DNA of 64,000 nt, taken from positions 1,302,001-1,366,000 of the forward strand of contig OX388320.1 in assembly GCA_947579605.1 (NCBI GenBank), in the 5' to 3' direction. Below the pieces are notes generated by a model. It saw only the letters and a program-made list of their open reading frames with translations, was not told the origin of the DNA and did no database searches. Below, in pieces: positions 24,307-35,100 of this stretch; position 1 is the stretch's first letter, and every line of letters starts with the position of its first letter. The position numbers and the translations under genes are program-made. The stretch is from Athripsodes cinereus. Its lineage: Eukaryota; Arthropoda; Insecta; Trichoptera; Leptoceridae.

Positions 24307-24439
24307 GTATTCTCTATACTATGTATACATATTATATTGTCATTTTTATTGTTTTGTTAATATAGACTTATATTATTATTATTATTTTATACAAGTATTA
24401 ATTATTAACTTGAGATTAAGCCTATTTAATAAAAATAAT

Positions 24440-24580
24440 AATAGGTAATAAAAATCTTTATTCCACAAAAAAATCGATAGCAAAAAAGAAACATGACAGA
24501 ATATTTACTGAACAAATAAATTTGTGCAATGGGCGAATTTATCGCAGAAGCACGATATCTTCAAACTAAACCATGTACGT
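24440..24580 (-). repeat. Family D copy, diverged
   Basis: Inverse of TTAGTTTGAAGATATCGTGC...AAATTCGCCCATTG, ending GGAATAAAGATTTTTATTA. Confidence 0.55.
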
Positions 24581-24894
24581 AGTCAAATCTGTATTATAAG
24601 ACATCTGTAACAAGTACATTTTTATTGTATACAATGCGTGGTATAGCATGGAAAACTCTATTCTGTAAGTTCAACAATAAACATAAAAAAATACATGCAT
24701 TGTTTGAACATACATATAAAGATCCATCATTATACAAGTAGTCATTTGTATTGTCTAGGTGTCGATTATATAAAAATAATATCTTATTAGTACAGCATTG
24801 TAAATTATCTACAAAATAGTGTAACGAAATAGGAAATGGTGTGATCGGTCTTTTAGACAAATTGGATTACAACAATAAAAAATTTACTTATCAT

Positions 24895-25010
24895 CATCAA
24901 TATCATTACCATCACTCCGCTTCCCTTTTGGGTAGACAGAAAGTATCGAGCGCTACTAAGTTCTATACTTGCATACATTTTTCGCTTCCGTCACTATCTT
25001 ACAAGGAGAG
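24895..25010 (-). pseudogene. RTE-like LINE 3' end
   Basis: Inverse GTGACGGAAGCGAAAAATG, then CTACCCAAAAGGGAAGCGG and an (ATG)n tail. Confidence 0.6.
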
Positions 25011-25199
25011 CAGAGTGAGAAACAAGCCTCCTTTATTCAGAACGATTCTGCATCGATCGAGTCACTTTTTCACACAACACTCCGATTTTGTGTGAAACAG
25101 TGTATTGTTAAAGATGGTCATGCAGATCATCAGAAACTTTGTAAGAGGAAATTCTCTTTATTTACTCCGTATTTTAAATTGCCTAGTAGAATTTTATCC

Positions 25200-25320
25200 G
25201 TATTTTAAATTGCCTGGTAGAAATTGCCTAAAGGCAATAAACCCGCCATTTGTGTTATATTGTTTATTTCACAATAAAGATTATTTTATTTTATTTATTA
25301 TTTTATTTATTTATTTTTAG
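25200..25320 (+). repeat. Family D copy, GCCTGGTAGAAATTGCC subtype
   Basis: AATTGCCTAAAGGCAATAAAC, CCGCCATTTGTGTTATATTG, CACAATAAAGATTA and (TTTA)n. Same subtype as the copy in the 41.5-kb MITE. Confidence 0.6.
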
Positions 25321-26104
25321 GTTAGTTAGTACATGTAAGTGGCGAGGCTAGATTTTTTATTTTGGTCGTACTTTCTTCATGAAACATTAATAAAAGAAGT
25401 AAATTTTTAAACCATTGTCTCTTTTCACTTAAAAATATTCGATATTTTTTTCATTATTTTTGGATAAAAAAATAAATAGAAAATATGTTTTTCAAATTTC
25501 TTCCCCCCACCAAACGTATTTTTTTTTCATTTATTTAAGAAAATTTCCTGTCTCTTTATTTTTACATAATTTTTTAAAAACCTTATCCCATTTTTCCCGT
25601 ACAAATTAGGCACATAGGTCTATATGCAACGAATTTAATTCTGTCATTCATACAATTGTTAAGACATGTGGTGTTTTTTTTGGCATGTATGCCAGGCACG
25701 CCACTCTTACGTAGGTACTTGTTTCTTAAGTAAAATAAAGACAGGTTCATGAATGAATTCTTTCAGATGACACAATTTCAAATTCACTTCTCACAATTAT
25801 TAGCATTAATATTATTATTCTAAGCAGTACCGGGTTCCTATTACAATGCAGATTTCAAACGAGTATTTTACTCATTATTATTATGACAGTACCTACCCAG
25901 TAACAGTACCCAATATTTGCTGTAATAGCTGGGTACAGGTAGGTACTTACCAACATTCAAGTGAATCTAATATCACAGGGTGAGACTCCTTATACAACGC
26001 GAATCTAAGATACGAATAGTTTTCTTGTACGCACTGTTGTAAAATTCTTAATTTATTTCTTAGAGATTAGGGCAAGAACTTTACAAAATTTAAATTAATT
26101 TAGT

Positions 26105-26245
26105 TTATTTATTTATTTTATTCTTCTCTGTACAGTAGTTATAATATTTCAAATCAATACGAAGTATCATAAAAATATCAGTTATGCAACTCAACGCACA
26201 GAGGGCAAGTTTATCTCTAGAATGCGATGTCTTCTTACTAACCCA
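26105..26245 (-). repeat. Family D copy
   Basis: TTTATTTATTTTATTC tail, then CACAGAGGGCAAGTTTATC and TTACTAACCC. Confidence 0.6.
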
Positions 26246-26474
26246 GTTATCCAAATTTTTCTGAATACTACTCAAATGTACATCTATTATATTTTATATC
26301 CTTTTCGTAGAATGGCGAATGTTTAAAAAAAATATAAATTAACACCTATGAATTTTCATAATCAACTGTATTTTTAACAATGAAAGTTGAACAACACTCG
26401 TTTTGAATGTAGGTTTCTTTGTTTCTTAACTTTTGAAACATCGCTATTGTTCTTTAAAATATTATGGATATGTG

Positions 26475-26850
26475 GAGTATATGGATGACATAGAGAGTGT
26501 AAAGAATATCTGAAAGAAGGGGTGCGAAAAAATATGTATGGTTGAGAACTACATGGCTGTGAACATGCGAATCAGATTCTCAAGTACGTCCGCGTATTGA
26601 GTAAGAGAAATCGGCGTGCATGCATAAAAAATTGCACAAATGTGAAAGTAGCAAAATAAGTTTAATGGGCTAGTTGGAAGAGATCACGCCTCTATATATT
26701 GATTGTATTTTATTTGAGTTAACCTTTTATGTAATTGTTTGTAATCCATGTACAATAAAGAACAAACAAATATATAAATAAAGACAAATGTGGCATTCCA
26801 TTCTCTCTGCCTACCCCACTTGGAATACGGTGTGAGAGTATAGTAGTGGT
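26475..26850 (+). pseudogene. RTE-like LINE 3' end split by a family D repeat
   Basis: RTE sequence runs to about 26660 (GTGAAAGTAGCAAAATAAG), is interrupted by a family D copy (26668-26785) and resumes with GGCATTCCATTCTCTCTGCC to a TACCCC...(TAG)n end. Confidence 0.65.
26668..26785 (+). repeat. Family D copy inserted in an RTE-like LINE
   Basis: GCTAGTTGGAAGAGATCACG to GTACAATAAAGAACAAAC and an ATAAATAAA tail; RTE sequence resumes on the far side. Confidence 0.65.
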
Positions 26851-26867
26851 TGTAGTAGGTATCAGAT

Positions 26868-26960
26868 TGACAATATCCTAACAAGACGAAAGACGTCTCT
26901 CTCGTTAGTAAATCGAATAGTAGAATAAAACATTAATTTTGTTTATTTCGGTAGTAGTAT
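26868..26960 (+). repeat. Family 5 hammerhead 3' half with tail
   Basis: AAGACGAAAGACGTCTCTCTC followed by an AGTAGAATAAAACATTAATT tail, matching the right arm at 50.8 kb. CUGANGA is missing. Short CTAAC/GTTAG flanks could still pair. Confidence 0.4.
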
Positions 26961-27295
26961 TAGTATTAGTTAATATCGCTATAAGCAAACTCCATCTATA
27001 GAAACATTGAATATTACAACAACAGTGTAATCAGTCTAATTGCACGAATAATGCTAACCAATCATTTGAGATACATAGTAAGTACTGTCAACACCGATAT
27101 TATATACCTGGTTACAAGTATCTATCAATGGAATACCGATACTACTTGGTAGGTGCCTATACTTATCTACTGGACATAATTATAATAAGGTATTGATGGA
27201 TATTGTTTTACTAGGCTTTGCACTGTTTATAGTAGTGATACACGGTGGGAAAGTTGGGTAAACTCTGCATTAAGTGACCGATAAAAAGATCATGC

Positions 27296-27350
27296 TTATT
27301 TATTTAATCGTTCTTTACTGTACATTGATTACAAACAAGTCCGTAAAATT
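27296..27350 (-). repeat. Family D, 3' fragment
   Basis: ATTTATTTAATCGTTCTTTAC then GTACATTGATTACAAACAAG. Confidence 0.5.
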
Positions 27351-27387
27351 GTATTCTATTTCTGTTTATTTTGTAAAACTTCATAAT

Positions 27388-27500
27388 TGTAAATAAAACA
27401 AAAAACTACGAGTTTGACAAAGATAAACCATGTCGAAACCAGGTCACTGAAATAAAAGTACATCATAAAACTCTACAAAGTTTTATTTATATTAAATTCC
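27388..27500 (+). repeat. Decayed hammerhead-like element, family 6
   Basis: Plus strand: CUACGA (the consensus CUGACGA minus one G), then GACA...UGUC as stem II, GAAACCAGGUC with stem III ACC/GGU and C17, then a tail ending in AGTTTTATTTATATT. Related CAGGTC words lie at 21.05-21.09 and 49.96 kb. Confidence 0.35.
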
Positions 27501-28639
27501 ATAAATTATAAACATTCAAATTATTAAAGAAAAAGAGAAGGGACGGGAAAGGGGGCACAAGTGATGGATTTTAGGTTTTAGGTTTCTCTTTAACGGCTTG
27601 CTTGAAAGACGTCAAATTTAAAGTCAGTTTACATCAGAATTTATTTCCTGCTTTGTTTAGTAACAGAGAATAAACTCTAATGCGTATAGGTGATAGATAA
27701 AATGATCGTATGATAAACGTTGAAGACTCTTTTACGGCTGGCTGAAGGCTGAAAAAATTGTAAAAATACAAGCTAACACTTTTAAATATGAGTTTTAAAT
27801 TTATACTGTATTCTTATGAACTGAACTGAGACTGAATTTTTATTTACCTACCAATTAATATTTTACAATTTTATTTTATCATGAGAATTTCTGTTGCTTG
27901 TCTTCAAACGGTAAAATAACGAAAATTAATCAATGTTACAATGTGAAATCAAAACTTACTTACTGCATTGTTTACTCTTCAGTAGGGCAGTAAGAACCAA
28001 TACTTGCTTTAAAATACCAGGTACTTGAAGTAAATATAATAGGAAAATAGGTACTTAATGAGACAACGGGTAGGCACCTTATATAGTTACCAACATAATA
28101 TTATTATTGTAAACAAGACATATGTACTAAGGTATCGCCGTTCTTGAGTTTAATATTCCTACGTGCATGCGATTCTCACGTTAGCACATTTTCATCAACT
28201 CACAGTAAGTACCGATGTTGGTACTAAAGTATTTACTTGATAGTAGGTACCTGCCTGTAATCTTTTGTACTTATTTAATATGAGAAAACTAAAAAATATT
28301 CAACTATAGCCTGAAGTTTAAATAAAGTTATAATTTTTCCATATTTTCTTCTCGCAATATGCCGAGTATACAACTTACAACGCCCTTACCTACCTATATT
28401 TTCATGACGTGAGCATATTGCCTATTACTTATTTACTAAACGGTGCTTTTAGTTTAACCTAAAAGTTTGATCCAACTTTTATATTGTAGGTATAAAATGC
28501 TAATTCGAGTCGATTTCGACGGGATCAAATGGAATATCGAATATATATCTCCTTCAAATTTATGAATAAAACATGATTTCAATAACTATTTGGTGAAATA
28601 ACATAAAACTGTTACAATCATGAAAGATTTTCAGTTATG

Positions 28640-28870
28640 AATTCAACTTATTCATTAAATCATCATCTGCTTCTCCGTTAGGCCCTCAATTTTGAGATTG
28701 TGACAACCATGCCTCGTTCTATTCAACATCTGTCGCCATGATTTGCGATTCTCTGCCATGTGCAAATCTCCGCATAGTGTACTTGAAATGGACTCCATAT
28801 ACAAGCGCCCCATTTTGTTAGTATTTGAACTCGTTTCTAGAATACAGAATCGAATACTAGTACGCGAAGT
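28640..28870 (-). pseudogene. LINE C-terminal fragment (WRQMLNRTRHGCHNL)
   Basis: Minus strand reads MAENRKSWRQMLNRTRHGCH then LKIEGLTEK and a (GAT)n-like tail. It is the same family as 58.8 kb. Confidence 0.6.
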
Positions 28871-28942
28871 TAATAAAGTCATTTGGAAGTTAACTACATA
28901 TTGTGTTTTTTTTCAATTATCTTGAACTCGTTTCGATTAAAA

Positions 28943-29203
28943 ATTATAATAAACTTCATAGTAAATAAACTCTGGAATACTCTTAATACAATACTCAACA
29001 ATAAACTCTAGGAACTCTAGATTATTACGCAATAGATACCTCTTCTGCACAACCAAAAGAGGTATCTATTGCGTAATAAAATTATAATAAACTTCAAAGT
29101 AAATAAACTCTGGAATACTCTTAATACAATACTCAACAATAAACTCTAGGAACTCTAGATTACATATTACGCAATAGATACCTCTTCTGCACAACCAAAA
29201 GAG
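28943..29203 (+). repeat. Direct repeat (about 120 bp x2) with a 23-bp hairpin
   Basis: Copy 1 is 28943-29061 and copy 2 is 29081-29203; copy 2 has a 4-base insertion. At the end of copy 1, 29022-29044 and 29057-29079 are exact reverse complements with a 12-nt loop. Confidence 0.8.
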
Positions 29204-29209
29204 TCTGAG

Positions 29210-30029
29210 CAGACTCCCTTTAGTTAGAAATAGGAAAAGAAAAAAATGTATTGAACATAATGGATATAATAGGATTGGTGGGATTGTTGAACGAACAATA
29301 GATAAAGTGCATTTTAACTTACCTAAGCCGATTCGAAAGCATCGGGACACTTTTCTTGTTTCCTACTTAAAGAAGTTTTCATATAATCTGTTGGTTGTAC
29401 AAATGAGGTGTCTGTTGAGAAAAATTCTTGATTTCTTTACTCACGCAATTGTAAAAATTCCAGTTAAATTGAAAAACTACATTAAACTTTTACTATAAAC
29501 TCGTTCACGCTGCAGGCAATAATTCCTAGATGAAAATTATTCAAGTCTTAACACAATTTCTTATCATGTATGTAGGTCCGTTGTATGTAGCCATTATGAG
29601 TACAAAATAGACATTCAACATTCTTTATTTCAATTATTTTACATGGTTAAAATAAACTTAAAAATTCTCCTTATCTCTTGAGCAATTTTACAATGTTTAA
29701 CATTTGAATTATTAAATATGCATACATAGCTGGTTGATATATTTGATAAATTATAGTAGGTAATTGCAGTGGTGAGAGTTAAGTAGGTAAACGCACTTCG
29801 ACAATTGTCTGCAGAACTATTACCTTGTTAAGGTAATTTAAATAGATCAACACATATTAATATTATTGTATTTATTACATATGCTATCCGTTTTACTGAC
29901 ACAATTTCTATAAAAAGTATCGCAGCTGACTTATTTTAAATGTTTTATTATTTATCAATTATATATTTTGTTTGAATGCAGCTCCATGCAATTTATTTCC
30001 ATTTATGTCTGTCCAGTTTCATGACTCAA
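29210..30029. other. No gene seen
   Basis: AT-rich. 25325-26100, 27505-28639, 30400-30980 and 31420-31860 are similar, with scattered TAGGTAC words only. Confidence 0.55.
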
Positions 30030-30311
30030 CAAGTAGAAAATAATGTCTTATATTCGAGAAAAAGGCATTTATGTAACAAGTAGAAAATAATGTCTTATAT
30101 TCGAGAAATAGGCATTTATGTAACAAGTAGAATATAATGTCTTATATTCGAGAAAAAGGCATTTATGTAACAAGTAGAAAATAATGTCTTATATTCGAGA
30201 AAAAGGCATTTATGTAACAAGTAGAAAATAATGTCTTATATTCGAGAAATAGGCATTTATGTAACAAGTAGAAAATAATGTCTTATATTCGAGAAATAGG
30301 CATTTATGTAA
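30030..30311 (+). repeat. 47-bp minisatellite, six exact-length copies
   Basis: Six head-to-tail 47-bp units (CAAGTAGAAAATAATGTC...GGCATTTATGTAA). Differences are an A/T switch in GAGAAAAAGG versus GAGAAATAGG (order A,T,A,A,T,T) and one A/T change in copy 3. No spacers, so it is not a CRISPR-like array. Confidence 0.95.
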
Positions 30312-30984
30312 TTTCGATACATTTATATTATGCTTTAAAACCGCAACAGAAAGTGAAATAAACTATATAATAATCTCACTGTTAAAGACATACGCTGTCT
30401 TCGTTCCGTTCGATAGTTAAACAGTTCTAAATAATTTTTATGAGGAATTGGAAAAACGTACATAATTTTTTTCCACAACTAAATATTTATTTGATTTGTA
30501 AAGGGAACCATGTATTTTTAAAGCTATTTGTTAGTGGAATAGGAAGAGTGACATAGATTGTGCTTATTACCAATACAATCAAAATTTTCAGACGAACTCG
30601 AATAAACGGGACCGCTCGAAATTTTCAAACATATTTTTTTTTATTTTAAAGCTTGAAAAACTCATGCAAAGCCCGGATTTTTGGCTTGTTTAAAAAACAC
30701 GCCACTAATTTTGACATATATCGGTACCGAAGACGTTTATTATTTCTAAAATATTTATTTTTATTTGCATGTTAAGTAAAAATGATAATTTTATTTGTTT
30801 AGGATATTCCTTGCAATGTCGATTGATAACAATGAATAAATTAACATAGTTTCTAATGCGTGCGACCTTTCGAAACTGATAGTACCTAATAAAACTGTAT
30901 AATTATATATAAATAAAATGTTATTATAATCAATTATGAATATTCTCCAACAAAATTTTAAACAAACTTAATAATACTATACTA

Positions 30985-31145
30985 TACCCTCATGGTGAAT
31001 CCCAAGTAGGGTAGGCAGAGAGAACGAAACGCTATATAGATATATTTTTACCTTTTCGCTTCTTTTACATTCATACTATTTCTCATACACGCACGTCTTG
31101 ATCCAGGTAACTAAGCCACGTTGTTCTTGGAAGCTAGCACTTTCT
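30985..31145 (-). pseudogene. RTE-like LINE 3' end
   Basis: Inverse of CTCTGCCTACCCTACTTGGG...CACCATGAGGGTATAG with a TAGTAT tail. Confidence 0.6.
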
Positions 31146-31292
31146 CACACCCTCGTTTTTAGATAACAAACAAAAAACGGCATAAAATGAGAAGTATTTG
31201 TGCTAGCCTGAAAGTGCATAAATATATACTTAATATCTTTGTTAATCCGCTACCAGGTCTGCCAAGCAATATGTAGGTACAGTAATGCCTTT

Positions 31293-31415
31293 TTAGAGAG
31301 TGGACCGGAATGAGGACAGTGGATGATCAGTTTAGAGCAGCACAGGACAGGAAGGTTTTCGCCGGAGTGATCGCCAACGTCGGGGGGACCTGACATGGCA
31401 CAGAAAGAAGAGAAG
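31293..31415 (+). pseudogene. LINE C-terminal end
   Basis: Plus strand reads RTVDDQFRAAQDRKVFAGVI then GGT-stop, the AAQDR block that ends many LINE proteins. Confidence 0.6.
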
Positions 31416-32021
31416 AATGCCTTTTATTGGAACTCTAATATCTATCGTATATTGGGCCTGTTCATGGATAAAAAAAACTTTAATAGCAAAATATAACTGT
31501 CTTTGTGATACCAACTTCTCTAATTTGCATGAAGAGTGGACATCTCTATGTTATGTCAAAACATTACAATTTTAATTTTATTTTTTCAAACTGTTAATCT
31601 ATCGAAAATTTGTATTGAAAAATCTGAGATGAGAACTCTATGTATTCCTACTGCAGGTAAAATCTTCAAAGACCCAATCAGATATACTGAAAAAATAATA
31701 TAATTTGTGAAACTGAATATATTATAGAAGTAGAAAGCATTTATAAATTGTCAATTTTCCGATTGTCTTACGAATGGAACTAGTTTTAAAGGTATCTATT
31801 TTTGGAAATATTTTTAAAATATTACTTAAAAAAATCAGCAAAATAAATGAATTAATATAGTTAACGTGTCTCACAGTTTGATGTTAACAATTTTCCGCAA
31901 AACGAAGGAAGCTTCCACGGCTTCGTACGTTCGCACAAAAGAGTGGGGCGGCTATGTACGTCGTACGACCTTCCGATTTCCTCCATTTCTGTTTGGCTCA
32001 TATTATACTTACCATCCAAAG

Positions 32022-32034
32022 ACAAGGTCCTTGA
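32022..32034 (+). promoter_or_regulatory. Possible nuclear-receptor half-site pair (CAAGGTCCTTG)
   Basis: CAAGGTC is the core bound by FTZ-F1-type receptors, which control many insect cuticle genes. Here it sits about 105 bp before the predicted start, with an inverted CAAGG partner. The flanks do not match the full YCAAGGYCR consensus, so this is only a candidate. Confidence 0.25.
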
Positions 32035-32095
32035 AGACAATAATACCACCACCTGACGAACAATCAGAGTGTTAGTATAAGCAGTACCCAACTAC

Positions 32096-32104
32096 TATAT
32101 AAAG
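32096..32104 (+). promoter_or_regulatory. TATA box of the cuticle gene
   Basis: TATATAAAG lies 34 bp upstream of the A of the TCAGT initiator at 32130. The pair fixes the direction and start of the transcript. Confidence 0.75.
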
Positions 32105-32127
32105 ACAATACACCTAATGATGAATTA

Positions 32128-32133
32128 TCAGTT
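32128..32133 (+). promoter_or_regulatory. Arthropod initiator (TCAGTT)
   Basis: It matches the arthropod initiator core TCAGT, at the expected distance from the TATA box. A at 32130 is the predicted first transcribed base. Confidence 0.65.
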
Positions 32134-32199
32134 CAATAATTTGTACACTTGTGTCTAGTAGTGCATTGAAACTAATACAATACAAAAATGAAATATTTG
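32130..32199 (+). CDS. Exon 1 (58-nt leader plus first four codons)
   Basis: Start is set by the arthropod initiator TCAGT at 32128-32132, 34 bp after the TATA box. The ATG is at 32188 and codes M-K-Y-L before the donor G|GTGAGA at 32200. The split of the signal peptide just after the fourth codon is the usual arrangement in insect cuticle protein genes. The first four residues make sense only when joined to exon 2. Confidence 0.82.
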
Positions 32200-35100
32200 G
32201 TGAGAAATTACATATCATTATTACTTGAGTTGTTGTATTTTGTGTTTGTTTTTTTTAATTTTGTTAGATTTTTTTCCATTTATTGTGCTCGGTAAATAAA
32301 TAGAGTTTAAATATATATGTCATGCTTTAAACAAACGTTAAAAAAAATATAAAGTATATGGAAACAATAATTAAGTGTTTCTTGAAAGTTGACAAAGCTC
32401 AGTGTTTGCGACAGCTTTATTATTCGTTCATTTATATTTCTAGTTATTAAAAATGAATTCTTAAAGTTTCTTACACAAGCTTGTTATTTGTTCATATTTA
32501 ATAATAATAATAAAAAAGATGTATAAAATATATTGTTTTCGATAAATATATTGCATTATGTACTTAATAAGATAAAAAAAAATATAAAATATGCAAAAAA
32601 AAATCAAGATTAAATTCGTCGTAAAATACATTTTTCCAAAAGGTATGATCCGTAGTGTAGTACTTATATACTCGAGACTTATATGCAAATATTGTGAAAT
32701 TATATACCTAATTTAATAATGACAAAAAAACAAACAAAAAATTAGCGCAGACCCCACGTCCGCACTGCAAGCCGGCTCGGAACCGACTGTGTCATTTTTC
32801 TCTCGTGCGCGAATAGATAAAGCATAAGACTGTCTCATTCTTTGGACAAAAATAAAGACGTCATACAAATATGAATTGTTCCTCAACTGAAGGTTTTTTT
32901 AATTTTAAAACTGATTTTAATATTTGTTGAAAATATTTACATGACAGTTCACTGCAAAATATTATTAGGCATTATAACAAAAAAAAAATATGTCGCTGGT
33001 CCACCCGGTATTCAAGCAAAGTGATTCAAAAACAAAAAAATGCTATTTTTTTCGGAATTTTTATCAAAAAAATAAATAAACTATCCAAACTCAAAACATT
33101 ACCATTCAATAGAAAAAGAATTGATCTATAACATATATTTTTTCCGTGAATATGTAACATTATTAAAGACGATTTAAAAAATGTAAAAACCAACAAAAAA
33201 CCAGCATTTCGCGGTTTCTGAGTCTTAAAAAAAACAATTTCCCAAATAGAATATAAATTTTATTTTTAATGTCTTATTTTACCACTATTACTACTATATT
33301 ATCACGGCATATCTCACAAGTGGGGTTGACAGCGGACATACTGCAAGTAATAAACTTGTTGATTGTTTCTTTCCGTGCCAACAAAAAATATAGAGCATTC
33401 AGGATGCCTTCAGCATACTTATTACTGAATTGTAGATGGTAATGCTCTCATACATAAAGCTTAACAAACATATGATTTTTACAGGAAACTCGAAAATTTG
33501 TGGAAAAAAGCGGGAGACTGATTGTTTATCGCGGATTCCACGGGGTGCTTTTTAACTTAACTTAATTTAATATTTTCATCATGAGATGTACCAATCATCC
33601 TTTATAAGGGTACCTAATGAGACGGCAAAGGCGACTCACATGTTAATTACATGTAGTTAGTTATTTGGTTACTCCATTTGTGATAGAAACCATAAAGGGA
33701 TTAATAGATATAGAGTTTGAAGTGTTAAAAATGTCTATTCTGTGTTGACTGGAAGATTGTGATAGCTAATAAAAACTGTTAAATAAAATGTTTTAATACT
33801 TATTTAATGATTGATTCTCCATCAGGTAATTTTCGTTCTTGCCCTGGCCGCTGTTGCCACATGCGAAGAAGCGAAGGCTGATGATGCCAAAAAGACACAG
33901 AAGCGTGGTCTTCTTGGTCTGGGATACGGTGGATATGGACACGGATCCGGATTAGGATACTCCGGCTTGGGATATGGAATCGGAAACGGTTACGGATTGG
34001 GACACAGTGGTCTCGGATACAGTGGACTGGGATACAGTGGATTGGGATACAGTGGACTGGGATATGGAGGACTTGGACATGGATATTATGGTGAGAAAAC
34101 AATTTATACCTATGTCATTTATTTTTTATTACCTTTAACTAATTTTCTACTTGCTAATTGGTGCAGAATTAAGATTTCCCGTTGAAACCTCTCAAAAACA
34201 TAAATAACAAATAATAAAAACTATAATAATTTTAAAAACTAAACCAAATAAAAAATAAAACATACTATAGGTAGGTATGAAATTATTTTATAATACTTTA
34301 TTTGATTTTGCCCCAATTTGCCAAACTTCACATTTAATGTAGTTCGTTACATTTTTTTTAAATTTGTATGTAATCGATGTCAAAATGATGTTGGATGCAA
34401 GAAGATATCGATATTTTTAGTTATTTTTGTCCAAAAAAGACATTAAAATATATTTAGTCATTGATCGCATGTTATTAAATTCACTCGATTAAGGGTGCTT
34501 CGTCATGACGTTAATTAAGAAGATTGCACACACCTTCGTGTACTCTATCATCTCTGCCTGAGTTTGCTGCTCAATCTTGAAATGCCTAAGGTATCAAATA
34601 TAAGATCTCATGCATGGAAAACAGGGATTAAATTACCCATATCACTATCAAATTTCCAGAAATAAGATGAGTAATAATTTTGTTTACAAACTGTAGAACA
34701 ATAGAATATGTAATACCATTATTGACACCCATCAAAAAACTTCGTAATTACTTTGTATGTAATTTTCAAAGGAATTTCTTGCGTTGTTCTTACTTACATC
34801 AATGTCAAAAACATAGACGTATTATATCAGAGATCAGAGAAAAAAAACTGTTATGGGTTTCAATCGAGTTTTGGGGCCTCAAAATATTTTCATATGAAAC
34901 AATCTTTGGGCGAAGGTTATGAAGTGGTCTATCATTATGAATAAGGGTGTGATGGACAATATCTACATTTGATTAGTCAGAGTGAAATAAATGTCTGTTG
35001 TGCTTATATTAATTTTAGAACCTTGTTTTTGAGAGAATAAGTGCTATGTTTCTGATCTATATTTAAATGTCGATGGTCAAAAACAAGAATGACAAATCGT

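Noticed and set aside
25115..25140. TCATCAG on the plus strand (box on the minus strand)
   Set aside because: No hairpin plus GAAA follows on the minus strand.
30030..30311. CRISPR-like array
   Set aside because: Units are contiguous without unique spacers, and the DNA is eukaryotic; it is a minisatellite.
31861..32091. Overlapping frames on both strands just upstream of the cuticle gene
   Set aside because: They cover the promoter region, have no splice or start context, and composition is not coding-like.
33875..33905. CTGATGATGCC in exon 2
   Set aside because: Matches the hammerhead box by chance; it codes A-D-D-A and no stem II or GAAA follows in register.
33811..34185. 124-residue single-exon frame over exon 2
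   Set aside because: The apparent start is a TTG in intron 1, and the end runs into intron 2 past a clear donor at 34091. The spliced model explains it better.
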